NCBI GenBank assembly: GCA_910587075.1
Contig: CAJUKE010000008.1
Location: forward strand, 12,430-76,429
DNA: 64,000 nt
Reading direction: 5' to 3'
Origin: an uncultured Muribaculaceae bacterium
GTDB lineage: Bacteria; Bacteroidota; Bacteroidia; Bacteroidales; Muribaculaceae
Positions 1 to 8,422 of this stretch are shown piece after piece. The number at the start of each line of letters is the position of its first letter. The first letter of the stretch is position 1. The position numbers and the translations under genes are program-made. The notes beneath the pieces are model-generated. The model made no database searches and was not told the DNA's origin. It was given only the letters and a program-made list of their open reading frames with translations.

Positions 1-729
1 ATAGTCCTCGGTGGGAATCGGCACCACCTTGGTGTTCTTTCCGGCGAGCCGGAGGATGGCTTTGGCGAAGTCGTACCATGAAGCCGCGCCCTCGTTGGTG
101 AAGTGGAATATGCCCGCCACCCACTGGTGTGATTTCAATATGGCGAGGATGGCCTTCGCAAGGTCGCGGGCGTAGGTGGGGGTGCCGATCTGGTCGCACA
201 CGACCCTGATTTTGTCCTGTTTCTCAGCCAGTCCGAGTATGGTGCGCACGAAGTTGTGCCCGGTGTCGGAATAGAGCCACGCCGTGCGTATTATGATGCT
301 CTCAGGGGCAAGCGCCAGCAGGGCGGTCTCCCCCTTGCGCTTCGTGGTTCCGTATTGCGATATGGGGTTCACCTTGTCGGACTCGCGGTAAGGGCGGTGG
401 TTGGTGCCGTCGAACACATAGTCGGTCGAGAGGTGTATGATTTTAGCGCCGAGCAGGTCGGCCGCGGCGGCGAGATTTTTCACGGCGTCGGTGTTTATCA
501 TCGCGCACTCGCGCTTCTCTTCTTCGGCGCGGTCAACGGCGGTATAGGCGGCGCAGTTCACAATATGCGTCACCTCGTTGTCGCGGATAAAATTCTCGAC
601 AGCCTCCGCATCGGTCAGGTCGAGCTCCTCCTTGTCGGTATAGATTGCCTCTCCGGGCATTTCGCGGTCGAGAAGTCGGCGCAACGCGCTCCCGAGCTGA
701 CCGTTAGCCCCGGTAACCAAAACTTTCAT
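1..729 (-). CDS. rfbD: dTDP-4-dehydrorhamnose reductase, C-terminus cut by the window edge
   Basis: Reading down from the ATG at 729 gives an open frame to base 1 with no stop, 243 codons. The N-terminus MKVLVTGANGQLGSALR carries the GxxGxxG Rossmann motif of extended short-chain dehydrogenases. Further in are the STDYVFDG stretch and the YGTTKRKGE stretch with the catalytic YxxxK. This is the family signature of RmlD/RfbD, which reduces dTDP-4-keto-L-rhamnose to dTDP-L-rhamnose with NAD(P)H for surface polysaccharide. The family is usually about 285-300 residues, so some 45 residues lie outside the window. It is divergent from the ThiE-like gene; a TACCTTCG box on the minus strand (757-764) is a near match to the Bacteroidota -7 element. 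Confidence 0.93.
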   Translation of the reverse strand, partial: MKVLVTGANGQLGSALRRLLDREMPGEAIYTDKEELDLTDAEAVENFIRDNEVTHIVNCAAYTAVDRAEEEKRECAMINTDAVKNLAAAADLLGAKIIHLSTDYVFDGTNHRPYRESDKVNPISQYGTTKRKGETALLALAPESIIIRTAWLYSDTGHNFVRTILGLAEKQDKIRVVCDQIGTPTYARDLAKAILAILKSHQWVAGIFHFTNEGAASWYDFAKAILRLAGKNTKVVPIPTEDY

Positions 730-815
730 TCCTTCTGGATGGTTTATTTGTTTACGCGAAGGTACGAAATTCCCCCCTATTTCCCAACCTCGGGAGTCCG
801 CGGCGGATGTCCGCC

Positions 816-846
816 TTTGCGTTTTGCCGAAAAAGAGCTAACTTTG
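816..846 (+). promoter_or_regulatory. Bacteroidota-type promoter for the 868 operon
   Basis: TTTG (816-819), a 19-base spacer and TAACTTTG (839-846) match the primary sigma factor consensus of this phylum. It lies 21 bases before the chosen start of the ThiE-like gene. Confidence 0.7.
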
Positions 847-867
847 CGATACTAATATTTGATAATA

Positions 868-1452
868 ATGTTACAGTTCATAACATCACCCTGCGGGGTT
901 CTCCCGCAGGCGCGGCAGGCCGCCGAAGCCGTCGAGGGGGGATGCGCCTGGATCGAGCTCGCCCCCGGCGAGGAACTCGAAAAGACCGCCTCGGAACTCG
1001 TCGAACTCTTTAAGGGCAGGGACGTATTCCTCGTGATTCCCGACGACGTTGACCTGGTCGACCGCCTGAGGGTACACGGCGTGGTTCTCTCGACTGCCGA
1101 CCCGAAAAGAGTCGCCGAAACACGCGAGACCCTCGGGGCTCACGCCGTGATCGGCGTGCGCGTAGGTTCCGCGGCGGAGGCCGCCGCCCTGCGAGCCATC
1201 GACATCGACTATATTATATATGGTGTGCCCGCGGGCGAATCCGAGGCTCTGGAAGCATGGAACGGATTCCGCTCGGCGCTCGACGAGGCCCAAGTGCCGT
1301 TCCACGCCGTCGCCTCTGGCTCGTTCGACCCGGAGACCGCTGCGGCGCTCCGCACGGCCGGAGCCGCCGGAGTGGCGGTTTCCTCCCCTATCGCCGACGC
1401 GGAGGACCCAGCGACCGCCACACGCGCCTACATCGACGCACTCAACTCCTGA
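868..1452 (+). CDS. thiamine-phosphate synthase-like (ThiE/TenI superfamily) protein
   Basis: A 194-residue TIM-barrel-like protein. Segments GVVLSTAD, VIGVRVGS, DYIIYGVP and AGAAGVAVSSPI occupy the places of the ThiE signatures (GxHLGQxD, xxGxSxH, DYxGxGP, GxxGVAVxS). The usual phosphate- and Mg-binding residues are largely replaced, so thiamine phosphate synthase activity is doubtful; a different phosphosugar or regulatory role is possible. An ATG at 859 is in frame, but it would start almost at the expected transcript start, so 868 is preferred. The stop is 11 bases before kdsB, suggesting one transcript. Family placement is from motif order only. Confidence 0.6.
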   Translation: MLQFITSPCGVLPQARQAAEAVEGGCAWIELAPGEELEKTASELVELFKGRDVFLVIPDDVDLVDRLRVHGVVLSTADPKRVAETRETLGAHAVIGVRVGSAAEAAALRAIDIDYIIYGVPAGESEALEAWNGFRSALDEAQVPFHAVASGSFDPETAAALRTAGAAGVAVSSPIADAEDPATATRAYIDALNS

Positions 1453-1463
1453 TTCATCCGTTT

Positions 1464-2231
1464 ATGGCTAAGAAATTCATTGGCATTATTCCGGCCCGGT
1501 ACGCCTCGACGCGGTTCCCGGGCAAACCCCTCGCGGACCTCGGGGGGATGACCGTGATCGAGCGGGTCTACCGCCGGGCATCCTCGGCCCTGGACGACGT
1601 TGCCGTCGCCACCGACGACCGCCGTATTTTCGACGCGGTCGAAGCATTCGGGGGTAAGGCGGTCATGACATCCGCCGAACACCGCAGCGGCACCGACCGC
1701 TGCCGAGAAGCCTACGACAACCTCGGCTCTGACGCCGACGTCGTGGTCAACATCCAGGGAGACGAGCCCTTCATCGACCCCTCGCAGCTGCGGCAGCTCG
1801 CCGGGTGTTTCGACGACGAGGGTGTGGACATCGCGACCCTCGTACGTCCGTTCCCCACCGGGAAACCCTACGAGGCGCTCGATAATCCCAACACCCCCAA
1901 GGTAGCCCTTTCACCGACGATGGACGCGCTCCTCTTCTCCCGCTCCGTGATTCCCTACCTGCGCGGCGTTGAAAGGAGCGAATGGCCCGCTCGCCACCAG
2001 TACTATACCCATATCGGACTGTACGCCTACCGGGCCGACACGCTCCGCGAGATAACGCGGCTGCCCCAGTCGCCACTCGAACTGGCCGAGTCGCTCGAAC
2101 AGCTGCGATGGCTCGAAAACGGTTACCGCATACGGGTGGCCATATCCGAATGCCCCACGATAGGTATCGACACCCCCGCCGACCTCGAAGCGGCGCGGCG
2201 GTTCCTGGCGGAAACGGAGGACTCCCTATGA
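1464..2231 (+). CDS. kdsB: 3-deoxy-manno-octulosonate cytidylyltransferase
   Basis: A 255-residue protein beginning MAKKFIGIIPARYASTRFPG, the diagnostic nucleotide-binding start of CMP-KDO synthetase. It continues with the GKPL segment, ATDD, the EHRSGTDR motif and VNIQGDEPF, all conserved in KdsB. The enzyme activates KDO with CTP for lipid A core assembly in the cytoplasm. The start at 1464 gives the normal family length (about 250). Its stop overlaps the start of the next gene in an ATGA, so translation of the two is probably coupled. Confidence 0.96.
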   Translation: MAKKFIGIIPARYASTRFPGKPLADLGGMTVIERVYRRASSALDDVAVATDDRRIFDAVEAFGGKAVMTSAEHRSGTDRCREAYDNLGSDADVVVNIQGDEPFIDPSQLRQLAGCFDDEGVDIATLVRPFPTGKPYEALDNPNTPKVALSPTMDALLFSRSVIPYLRGVERSEWPARHQYYTHIGLYAYRADTLREITRLPQSPLELAESLEQLRWLENGYRIRVAISECPTIGIDTPADLEAARRFLAETEDSL

Positions 2232-3523
2232 GCGCCGCTCCCGACCGCTCCAAGGCCCCGGCAGTCGCCGGATTCGGCGATTTCGACATACCGAAGCCCG
2301 AGGAGAGAACCCTCGCCAACGGGGCGCGGCTGTATGTCCTCGACCGGGGCGACATACCCGTGTGCCGACTGACAGCCTGTTGGCGCGCCGGACGGGCCGA
2401 CGCGCCCTCTATCCCCGCGCTGGTGCTCGCCGCCAACGCCATGCGATGCGGCACGGCGTCGCGGTCGGAAGAGGAGATCGCAGAGACGCTCGAATTCAAC
2501 GGGGCGTGGCTCCGCTGCACGCCCGACGCGCACGCGTCGTTCCTGACGCTGCACTCGCTCAATAAGACCTTCCCGGAGGTGCTCCCCGTGGTGGCCGAGA
2601 TGCTCCACGCGGCCAGTTATCCCGCCAAGGTGCTCGGCCCGCAGCGCGAGAAGACCGCCGCGCAGGTCGAGATAAAGAACCGCCGCGTCAACGCGAAGGC
2701 CGACCGGCTCTACAACGCGGCGTTCTACGGCCAGGACTCTCCTCTGGCGCGCCACTACACCGGGGCCGATGTGCTCGCCGTGACCGACGAGGAGGTGCGC
2801 CGGGCGTACTCGGGACTCTTCCGCGGCAACCGCCCCGCGTTCTTCCTCGCCGGGAAAATAACCGACTGTATCGCGGCAACCGCCGAGGAATTACTCGGCG
2901 CCATCCCCTACGAACCGACCGCGGAGGTTTTCGCGCGAACCATCGCCAAAGCCTCACCCGCCGGGGAACTTACCGCCAGGGAACGCGTCGAGGGGTCGCT
3001 GCAGACCGCCATCAAAACCGGGATTCCCACCATAGGTCGCGACCACCCCGACTTCGAGAAGCTGCGCGTGGCCGTGATGCTCCTGGGAGGATACTTCGGT
3101 AGCCGCCTCATGACAAACATCCGCGAGGAGAAGGGTTACACCTACGGCATCACCGCGACGCTCAACGGAGCTCCCGAGGGGGCCGCCGTGGAAATCGCGT
3201 GCGAGACCGACAACCGCTTCGCCGCCGACGTGCTCCGCGAGATTGATTTCGAGCTCCGCCGCCTGGCCGAGGAACCCGTGCCGGCCGAAGAACTCGAAGC
3301 GGCCCGCGGCATCCTCATATCCTCGATGGCGGGGGTGACTGACACACCCTTCAGCATCGCCGACTACCTGGTGTCGCTCCACTCGCTCGGGCTCGGCCAC
3401 GGGCATTTCGCCCGCCAGGTCGAAGCCGCGCGCTCGGTCACCCCGGACGAAATCAACCGCCTCGCCGCGGAATACCTCTCGGCTCCACGCGTCACCGCGC
3501 TCGCCGGTGACTTCGAACAATGA
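2228..3523 (+). CDS. M16-family peptidase homologue lacking the zinc motif
   Basis: A 431-residue two-lobed insulinase-like protein (M16). The C-terminal family signature is clear: MTNIREEKGYTYGI near residues 295-310, with the R and Y that contact substrate. In the N-terminal lobe, where active M16 enzymes carry HxxEH, this protein reads ALVLAANAMRCGTA (about residues 64-77), so the zinc ligands are missing. That is the pattern of non-catalytic M16 subunits that pair with an active partner; no partner is in this window. No signal peptide is visible, so it is probably cytoplasmic unless exported otherwise. It overlaps kdsB by four bases. Confidence 0.85.
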   Translation: MSAAPDRSKAPAVAGFGDFDIPKPEERTLANGARLYVLDRGDIPVCRLTACWRAGRADAPSIPALVLAANAMRCGTASRSEEEIAETLEFNGAWLRCTPDAHASFLTLHSLNKTFPEVLPVVAEMLHAASYPAKVLGPQREKTAAQVEIKNRRVNAKADRLYNAAFYGQDSPLARHYTGADVLAVTDEEVRRAYSGLFRGNRPAFFLAGKITDCIAATAEELLGAIPYEPTAEVFARTIAKASPAGELTARERVEGSLQTAIKTGIPTIGRDHPDFEKLRVAVMLLGGYFGSRLMTNIREEKGYTYGITATLNGAPEGAAVEIACETDNRFAADVLREIDFELRRLAEEPVPAEELEAARGILISSMAGVTDTPFSIADYLVSLHSLGLGHGHFARQVEAARSVTPDEINRLAAEYLSAPRVTALAGDFEQ

Positions 3524-3540
3524 CACATCGCATACCCCAT

Positions 3541-4083
3541 ATGAACACCGAACAAGAATTTGACGCCGCGATAGCGCTCTGCCGCGGCATTTACGAGGCG
3601 AAACTCCGCGACTACGGCCCAGCTTGGCGCCTGATGCGCCCCACCTCGCTCACCGACCAGATACTCATCAAGGCCGACCGCATACGCTCACTCGAAACCA
3701 AGGGTGAGGCCAGGGTCGACGAGGGGATTCTCGACGGCTTCATCGCAATCGTGAACTACGGCATCATAGCCCTGATACAGCTCCGGCTCGGCTTCTCCTC
3801 GGGAAAGGATATTTCCACCGTGGAGGCGCTTCGGCTATATGACGAGTTCATGGCCGACACCCGGGCGCTGATGCTGGCCAAGAACCACGACTACGACGAG
3901 GCGTGGCGCAAAATGCGCGTCAGCTCGTACACCGACCTCATTCTCATGAAGCTGATGCGCACGAAGGAGATCGAGGACAACTTCGGGCAGACCACCGTTT
4001 CCGAGGGGGTCGACGCCAACTATATGGATATGGTCAACTACGCCATCTTCGGCATAATAAAACTAACCGAGGGGGAACGATGA
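3541..4083 (+). CDS. DUF1599 (nucleotide-modification-associated domain) protein
   Basis: A 180-residue protein made of two copies of one unit. The first reads KLRDYGPAWRLMRPTSLTDQ and the second KNHDYDEAWRKMRVSSYTDL; each is followed by a charged helix and a VNYxI helix. This is the DUF1599 family, widespread in Bacteroidota; its biochemical role is not established. An alternative ATG at 3520 overlaps the M16 stop and would add seven residues; 3541 fits the usual N-terminus better. The stop overlaps the next start by four bases, so it sits in the same tightly packed operon as the M16 and DoxX genes. Confidence 0.85.
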   Translation: MNTEQEFDAAIALCRGIYEAKLRDYGPAWRLMRPTSLTDQILIKADRIRSLETKGEARVDEGILDGFIAIVNYGIIALIQLRLGFSSGKDISTVEALRLYDEFMADTRALMLAKNHDYDEAWRKMRVSSYTDLILMKLMRTKEIEDNFGQTTVSEGVDANYMDMVNYAIFGIIKLTEGER

Positions 4084-5435
4084 GCGCCGCCGCGAAATCC
4101 TTCGCCGCGTCCCGCTGGTTTCCGGTGGTGGTGTGGCTTCTGCGCCTTGGCGTGGGTGCGGTTTTCGTGATGTCGGGCCTCGTTAAGGGGATCGACCTCT
4201 GGGGATTCGTGTTCAAGCTCGAAGAATATGCCGCCTCGTTCGGGTTCCCGCAGCCCCGTTCGGTAATGGTCATGGCGGCTCTGTTCGTCTCGGGCTACGA
4301 GTTCCTCTTCGGCTTCTTCCTGGCCACGGGGTGCTTCAAGCGCGCCGCTCCCTGGGGGCTGGCGCTAATGATGCTCGTGATGCTGCCGCTGACACTCTAC
4401 ATAGCCATAGCCTCCCCGGTGAGCGACTGCGGCTGTTTCGGCGACTTCTACATACTATCCAACACTGCAACATTCGTCAAGAACCTGTTCCTGTCGGCCG
4501 CAATAGCTCTGCTGCTCGTGTGGAACCCCAAGGTGCGCTCCGGCCTCTTCGAACCCGCCATCCAGTGGGTGGCCGGAGTCTGGACGGGCCTGTACCTTAT
4601 AATCGTGGCCCTGTATGGCTACAACGTGCAGCCGATGCTCGATTTTCGCCCGTTCCCTATCGGCGCCCCGCTCGCCGCGTCGGCCACAGGCGACGCCGAT
4701 GAGGACTTCGTGTTCGTGTACGAGCGCGACGGGGAGACCCGCGAGTTCGCGATGGACTCGCTGCCCGAGGGTGACGAATGGACTTTCGTCGACCGCATAC
4801 CCCGCGGGGGCTCCCGCGAGGAGGCGCGCGACTTTGCCATTTTCGACGAGGAATACGACGTTACCGACGCCGTAGTTTCCACCGATGGGTGGCAGTTCCT
4901 GCTGGTGATTCCCGAGCCCCGCAAGGCCGACATATCATACACCTACGCAGCCAACGAGATATACCAGTACGCCGACTCGGCCGGAATACCTATGGCGGGA
5001 CTCCTCGCGACCGACCGCCGCGGCATCGACGCGTGGCTCGACCTCTCGATGGCCGGATACCCCTGCTACTCTGTCGACGACACGCAACTCAAAGAGCTCG
5101 CCCGCGGCACGATAGCCCTCGTGATGCTCCGCGACGGCAAGGTATATTCCAAGGAGATGCTAAGCTCCATACCGCTGGAGCGCATCGACGCCGCCCGAGC
5201 CTCGGGCGACCTGCCCCGGGCGCTGGCCCTCGACCCCGCCTCGCAGTTCCGGACCCTCACCGGTATATGCCTCTGCGGTCTGCTGGCGCTCTACCTGTTC
5301 CAGGGCGTGATACTCGGCATAAGGTCGAGGATCATAGCCGCGTCGCGCCGACGCAAGGCTCGCCGCGAGGCGGCCTCCAACTCGCGCGAAGCCGCCCCCG
5401 GGGCTGACCGCGGCGGAAAGCCGAACGTCCTCTGA
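4080..5435 (+). CDS. DoxX/MauE-like membrane protein with large C-terminal domain
   Basis: A 451-residue inner-membrane protein. Four hydrophobic segments lie in the first 160 residues (DoxX/MauE fold), a fifth near residues 165-185, then a soluble region of about 200 residues and a last membrane span near residue 400 with a basic tail. Just before the fourth span sits SDCGCFGD, the cysteine motif seen in MauE-like proteins that take part in disulfide handling. A redox or protein-maturation role is inferred from that motif only. The order DUF1599, DoxX, tpiA, SPOR, folE is common in Bacteroidales. It is followed by a strong terminator hairpin. Confidence 0.85.
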   Translation: MSAAAKSFAASRWFPVVVWLLRLGVGAVFVMSGLVKGIDLWGFVFKLEEYAASFGFPQPRSVMVMAALFVSGYEFLFGFFLATGCFKRAAPWGLALMMLVMLPLTLYIAIASPVSDCGCFGDFYILSNTATFVKNLFLSAAIALLLVWNPKVRSGLFEPAIQWVAGVWTGLYLIIVALYGYNVQPMLDFRPFPIGAPLAASATGDADEDFVFVYERDGETREFAMDSLPEGDEWTFVDRIPRGGSREEARDFAIFDEEYDVTDAVVSTDGWQFLLVIPEPRKADISYTYAANEIYQYADSAGIPMAGLLATDRRGIDAWLDLSMAGYPCYSVDDTQLKELARGTIALVMLRDGKVYSKEMLSSIPLERIDAARASGDLPRALALDPASQFRTLTGICLCGLLALYLFQGVILGIRSRIIAASRRRKARREAASNSREAAPGADRGGKPNVL

Positions 5436-5467
5436 CACGCCTCGTACGCACCTCTTGCAACTTATTG

Positions 5468-5512
5468 AAAACCGCGCCCCCTTTCTTTTTCACCGGGGGA
5501 GCGGTTTTTTCG
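5468..5512 (+). terminator. rho-independent terminator after the DoxX gene
   Basis: Stem AAAACCGC (5468-5475) pairs with GCGGTTTT (5501-5508), extended by an inner C-run/G-run, and is followed by a T tract. Confidence 0.75.
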
Positions 5513-5523
5513 TTATTTTTTGG

Positions 5524-5531
5524 TAACTTTG
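5524..5531 (+). promoter_or_regulatory. -7 element for tpiA
   Basis: TAACTTTG matches the Bacteroidota -7 box, directly after the terminator and about 75 bases before the tpiA start. No clear -33 TTTG at the right distance. Confidence 0.5.
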
Positions 5532-5606
5532 CGGGTCGAAGCGGGCGCCCCCGGGAACCGCTCCGGCGTATGTACAACGGATATTATTTTAACAATAGAT
5601 ACAAAA

Positions 5607-6362
5607 ATGAGAAAGAACATTGTTGCCGGCAACTGGAAAATGAACACCACCCTCGCCGAAGGCGTGGGCCTGGCAAAGGACGTTAACGAAGCCCTCAAGA
5701 ACGCCGCCGACGTCAAGTGCGACGTCGTGATCTGCGTTCCCTTCACCCATCTCGCCTCCGTGGCAGCCGTGATCGACGAGAAACTCGGCCTCGGCGCCGA
5801 AAACTGCGCCGACCACGTCAAAGGCGCTTACACCGGCGAGGTTTCCGCCCCCATGGTGGCTTCCACCGGCGCTAAATACGTCATTCTCGGCCACTCGGAG
5901 CGCCGCCAGTACTACGGCGAGACCTCCGAAATCCTCAAGGAGAAGGTCAACCTGGCCCTCGCCGAGAACCTCACCCCCATCTTCTGCATCGGCGAAGTGC
6001 TCGAAGAGCGCGAAAACGGCTCGTTCCTCGACGTTGTGACCAAGCAGATCCAGGAAGCCCTCTTCGACCTCTCGGCCGAGGACTTCGGCAAGCTCATCCT
6101 CGCCTACGAGCCCGTGTGGGCCATCGGCACCGGCAAGACCGCTACCGCCGAGCAGGCTCAGGAGATGCACGCCCACATCCGCGGCGTGATCGCCGAGAAA
6201 TACGGCAAGGAAGTGGCCGACAACTGCTCGATCCTCTACGGCGGCAGCTGCAAGCCCTCCAACGCCAAGGAACTCTTCGCCAAAGCCGACGTTGACGGCG
6301 GCCTGATCGGTGGCGCCGCTCTCGACGCCGCTTCCTTCATGGGCATCGTCACCGCTTTCTAA
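5607..6362 (+). CDS. tpiA: triosephosphate isomerase
   Basis: A 251-residue protein of standard TIM length. It shows RKNIVAGNWKMN with the substrate-binding lysine at residue 11, GHSERR with the electrophilic histidine, YEPVWAIGTGKTA with the catalytic glutamate, and the YGGSCKPSNA and DGGLIGGAAL phosphate-binding loops. It interconverts dihydroxyacetone phosphate and glyceraldehyde 3-phosphate in the cytoplasm. It has its own -7 box after a terminator, so it can be transcribed apart from the DoxX operon. A perfect 11-bp hairpin separates it from the SPOR gene. Confidence 0.98.
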   Translation: MRKNIVAGNWKMNTTLAEGVGLAKDVNEALKNAADVKCDVVICVPFTHLASVAAVIDEKLGLGAENCADHVKGAYTGEVSAPMVASTGAKYVILGHSERRQYYGETSEILKEKVNLALAENLTPIFCIGEVLEERENGSFLDVVTKQIQEALFDLSAEDFGKLILAYEPVWAIGTGKTATAEQAQEMHAHIRGVIAEKYGKEVADNCSILYGGSCKPSNAKELFAKADVDGGLIGGAALDAASFMGIVTAF

Positions 6363-6381
6363 GAATACCCTAACCTATTCA

Positions 6382-6408
6382 CCCCGGCGGGCTCCCGGCC
6401 CGCCGGGG
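6382..6408 (+). terminator. perfect GC hairpin between tpiA and the SPOR gene
   Basis: CCCCGGCGGGC (6382-6392), loop TCCCG, GCCCGCCGGGG (6398-6408). There is no T-run, so it may slow or process the transcript rather than end it. Confidence 0.5.
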
Positions 6409-6427
6409 ATTTCCAAACCCCTACGCC

Positions 6428-6967
6428 TTGACATACCGAAGCCTTTTAACACTGCTTACAGCATGCTCGCTCCCCCTGGCGCAATACGCCCAGGAGCCGG
6501 CCGCTGACACCCCGGTCCCCGAGGAGGAGGCCGGAATTGTGGCGCGGGTCAACGACCCGGCGAGCGCCGTATCCTTCGAAATGCCCCGGGCCCTGCTCGA
6601 AAGAGTGACAGCCGCGCCCGACACCAACGGCGACGAGAACCGCGAAAGCGGCACCGAGGCCGAAGATGAGGCCGACAAGCCAGCGAAGGCGAGAGGCGCC
6701 AAATCGGTTGGCTACAGGGTACAGGTTTACTCCGACAACAACGCCCGCACGGCGAAAGGCACCGCGCGTCAGCGCGAAAGGGTAATCTCCGGCGCATTCC
6801 CGCAATACGGCACCTACGTCACCTACGCGTCGCCCTACTGGCGCCTGCGCGTCGGCGACTTCCGCTCGCAATACGACGCCGAGAAGGCCGCCGCCGAAAT
6901 CAAACGCGCGTTCCCCTCGTTCGGCCGCGAGGTCAGGGTGGTGCGCGACCGCGTGAACGTACGCTGA
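6428..6967 (+). CDS. SPOR-domain envelope protein
   Basis: A 179-residue protein with a signal peptide (hydrophobic residues about 5-20, then AQEP), a charged low-complexity linker, and a C-terminal SPOR domain from about residue 93: YRVQVYSDNNARTAKG, then YASPYWRLRVGDFRSQYDAEKA. SPOR domains bind denuded septal peptidoglycan, so a periplasmic role near the division site is likely. No ATG or GTG gives the signal peptide; the start is a TTG at 6428, which is uncommon here. It sits between tpiA and folE as in other Bacteroidales. Confidence 0.82.
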   Translation: MTYRSLLTLLTACSLPLAQYAQEPAADTPVPEEEAGIVARVNDPASAVSFEMPRALLERVTAAPDTNGDENRESGTEAEDEADKPAKARGAKSVGYRVQVYSDNNARTAKGTARQRERVISGAFPQYGTYVTYASPYWRLRVGDFRSQYDAEKAAAEIKRAFPSFGREVRVVRDRVNVR

Positions 6968-7035
6968 TTTTCCCCCACCCGAACTCCACCACACCATACA
7001 CCACACTCCTACCGACTCACAGCGCGACGATACTT

Positions 7036-7632
7036 ATGGATTTCGATTGCAAACCACTCTCTCCGGCTGACTCTGAAAAGATTAATGAAATAGCGGCCCA
7101 TTACCGCGAAATCATACGCCTCGTGGGCGACGACCCCGGGCGCAAAGGCCTGGAGAAGACCCCGATGCGCGCGGCCCGCGCCATGTGGTTCGCCACCCAG
7201 GGCTACCGCTCCAGCGCCGCCGACGTGCTTTCCGAAGCCATTTTCGAATACGCCGGGTCGAAGATGGTGGTTGTGAAGGATATCGAGTTCTATTCGTTCT
7301 GCGAGCACCACATACTGCCGTTTTTCGGAACGGTGAGCATCGGCTACATCCCCGACGGCTCAATGATCGGGCTCAGCAAACTCGCCCGGGTGGTCAACAC
7401 CGTGGCCCGCCGGCTGCAGGTGCAGGAGCGGCTCACAGCCGAACTCTGCGAGGCGGTCAACGAGGCGCTCGCCCCGAAGGGGGTGATTGTCGCGTGCAAC
7501 GCCCACCACCTGTGCATGAAGATGCGCGGAGTAGAGAAGCAGCTCGCCACCACCGACACCTATGACTATCTCGGCGCGTTCGCCGACGACCCTTCCCTCC
7601 GCCGGGAATTCCTGAGCCTCATTGGCAAATAA
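7036..7632 (+). CDS. folE: GTP cyclohydrolase I (FolE type)
   Basis: A 198-residue protein with the zinc ligands of FolE: C89 and H91 or H92 in FYSFCEHHILPF, and C160 in NAHHLCMKMRG. GYIPDGSMIGLSKLAR is the conserved GTP cyclohydrolase segment. It converts GTP to 7,8-dihydroneopterin triphosphate, feeding folate and, in some bacteria, queuosine synthesis. Length is normal. Transcription ends at an 18-bp hairpin shared with the convergent DUF3127 gene. Confidence 0.97.
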   Translation: MDFDCKPLSPADSEKINEIAAHYREIIRLVGDDPGRKGLEKTPMRAARAMWFATQGYRSSAADVLSEAIFEYAGSKMVVVKDIEFYSFCEHHILPFFGTVSIGYIPDGSMIGLSKLARVVNTVARRLQVQERLTAELCEAVNEALAPKGVIVACNAHHLCMKMRGVEKQLATTDTYDYLGAFADDPSLRREFLSLIGK

Positions 7633-7680
7633 ACCGACCGCCGAATAAGGAATTGTAGAAACAACAAGCTCTAAATAATA

Positions 7681-7721
7681 CCGAGGGGCCGCGCTACATA
7701 TCGTGTAGCGCGGCCCCTCGG
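7681..7721. terminator. bidirectional terminator between folE and the DUF3127 gene
   Basis: A perfect 18-bp stem (CCGAGGGGCCGCGCTACA and its complement) with a five-base loop, between convergent genes. Confidence 0.8.
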
Positions 7722-7742
7722 GTTATGGGGGTTCCGTAAGTA

Positions 7743-8150
7743 TCAGAAGGGGAGGTCGTCGGGGGCGGAGGCGGGAGCGGCGGGAGCCTGGTAGGCGGGG
7801 GCGGCGGGAGCGCCGTAGCCTACGGGGGGCACGGGGTCGGGGAATGCCTGACCGGGAGCGGGCATGCCGGCGGGGGCGTCCATGGCGGCGGGTTCCGACT
7901 TCCAGCCGCGGATGCTGGTGAACCAGCGGCCATTGTACTCGCGGCTCTCAATGTCGAAGCTGAGCTTGATCATGTCGCCAACGTTGAGGGGGTACTGGTC
8001 GGCGCGCTCGCCGAAGAAGTCGAAATGAATCTTCTTGGGGTAGCTTTCCTGGGTTTCCAGTACATATTCGCGCTTCTTCCAGGCGTTGCCGGCCTTGGAG
8101 GTACCCGACATCTCGGGGAGCGCCACTATTATGCGTCCTACGATTTCCAT
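7743..8150 (-). CDS. DUF3127 single-strand-binding-like protein
   Basis: A 135-residue protein. Residues 1-85 form the DUF3127 domain, an OB-like fold found mainly in Bacteroidota (EIVGRIIVALPEMSGTSK start, IHFDFFGERADQYPLNVGD middle). After a Pro/Ala/Gly-rich linker it ends with the acidic tip DDLPF. The layout of OB-like domain, disordered linker and acidic aromatic tip copies bacterial SSB proteins, whose last residues dock DNA repair partners. A DNA-binding role is inferred, not shown. It has its own promoter at 8179-8210. Confidence 0.8.
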   Translation of the reverse strand: MEIVGRIIVALPEMSGTSKAGNAWKKREYVLETQESYPKKIHFDFFGERADQYPLNVGDMIKLSFDIESREYNGRWFTSIRGWKSEPAAMDAPAGMPAPGQAFPDPVPPVGYGAPAAPAYQAPAAPASAPDDLPF

Positions 8151-8178
8151 ATTCTGTTCTGTTCTTTTTAATTTTCCA

Positions 8179-8210
8179 CAAAATTAGCCATAAAAACCAA
8201 CGCGCCCAAA
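8179..8210 (-). promoter_or_regulatory. promoter of the DUF3127 gene
   Basis: On the minus strand TTTG (8210-8207), 20 bases, TAATTTTG (8186-8179), 28 bases before the start codon. Confidence 0.7.
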
Positions 8211-8422
8211 TTTTCGGGCCATTACTTTTCTACATCGCGCCAGGCGGACGGCGGCACCGGGCGAGCTAACTTTTACCGCGTCCCGGTTGTTTATTACTCG
8301 AACCTCGGGCGCTGTTTGGCCGCTTATCCGGCGATTATTCGCCAACAGGCGCCCGGCAGGTTCGACAGCACACAATATCCCAACCCCGCGGGCGCAAGGC
8401 CCGCCGCAAAGAAGAAAACATT

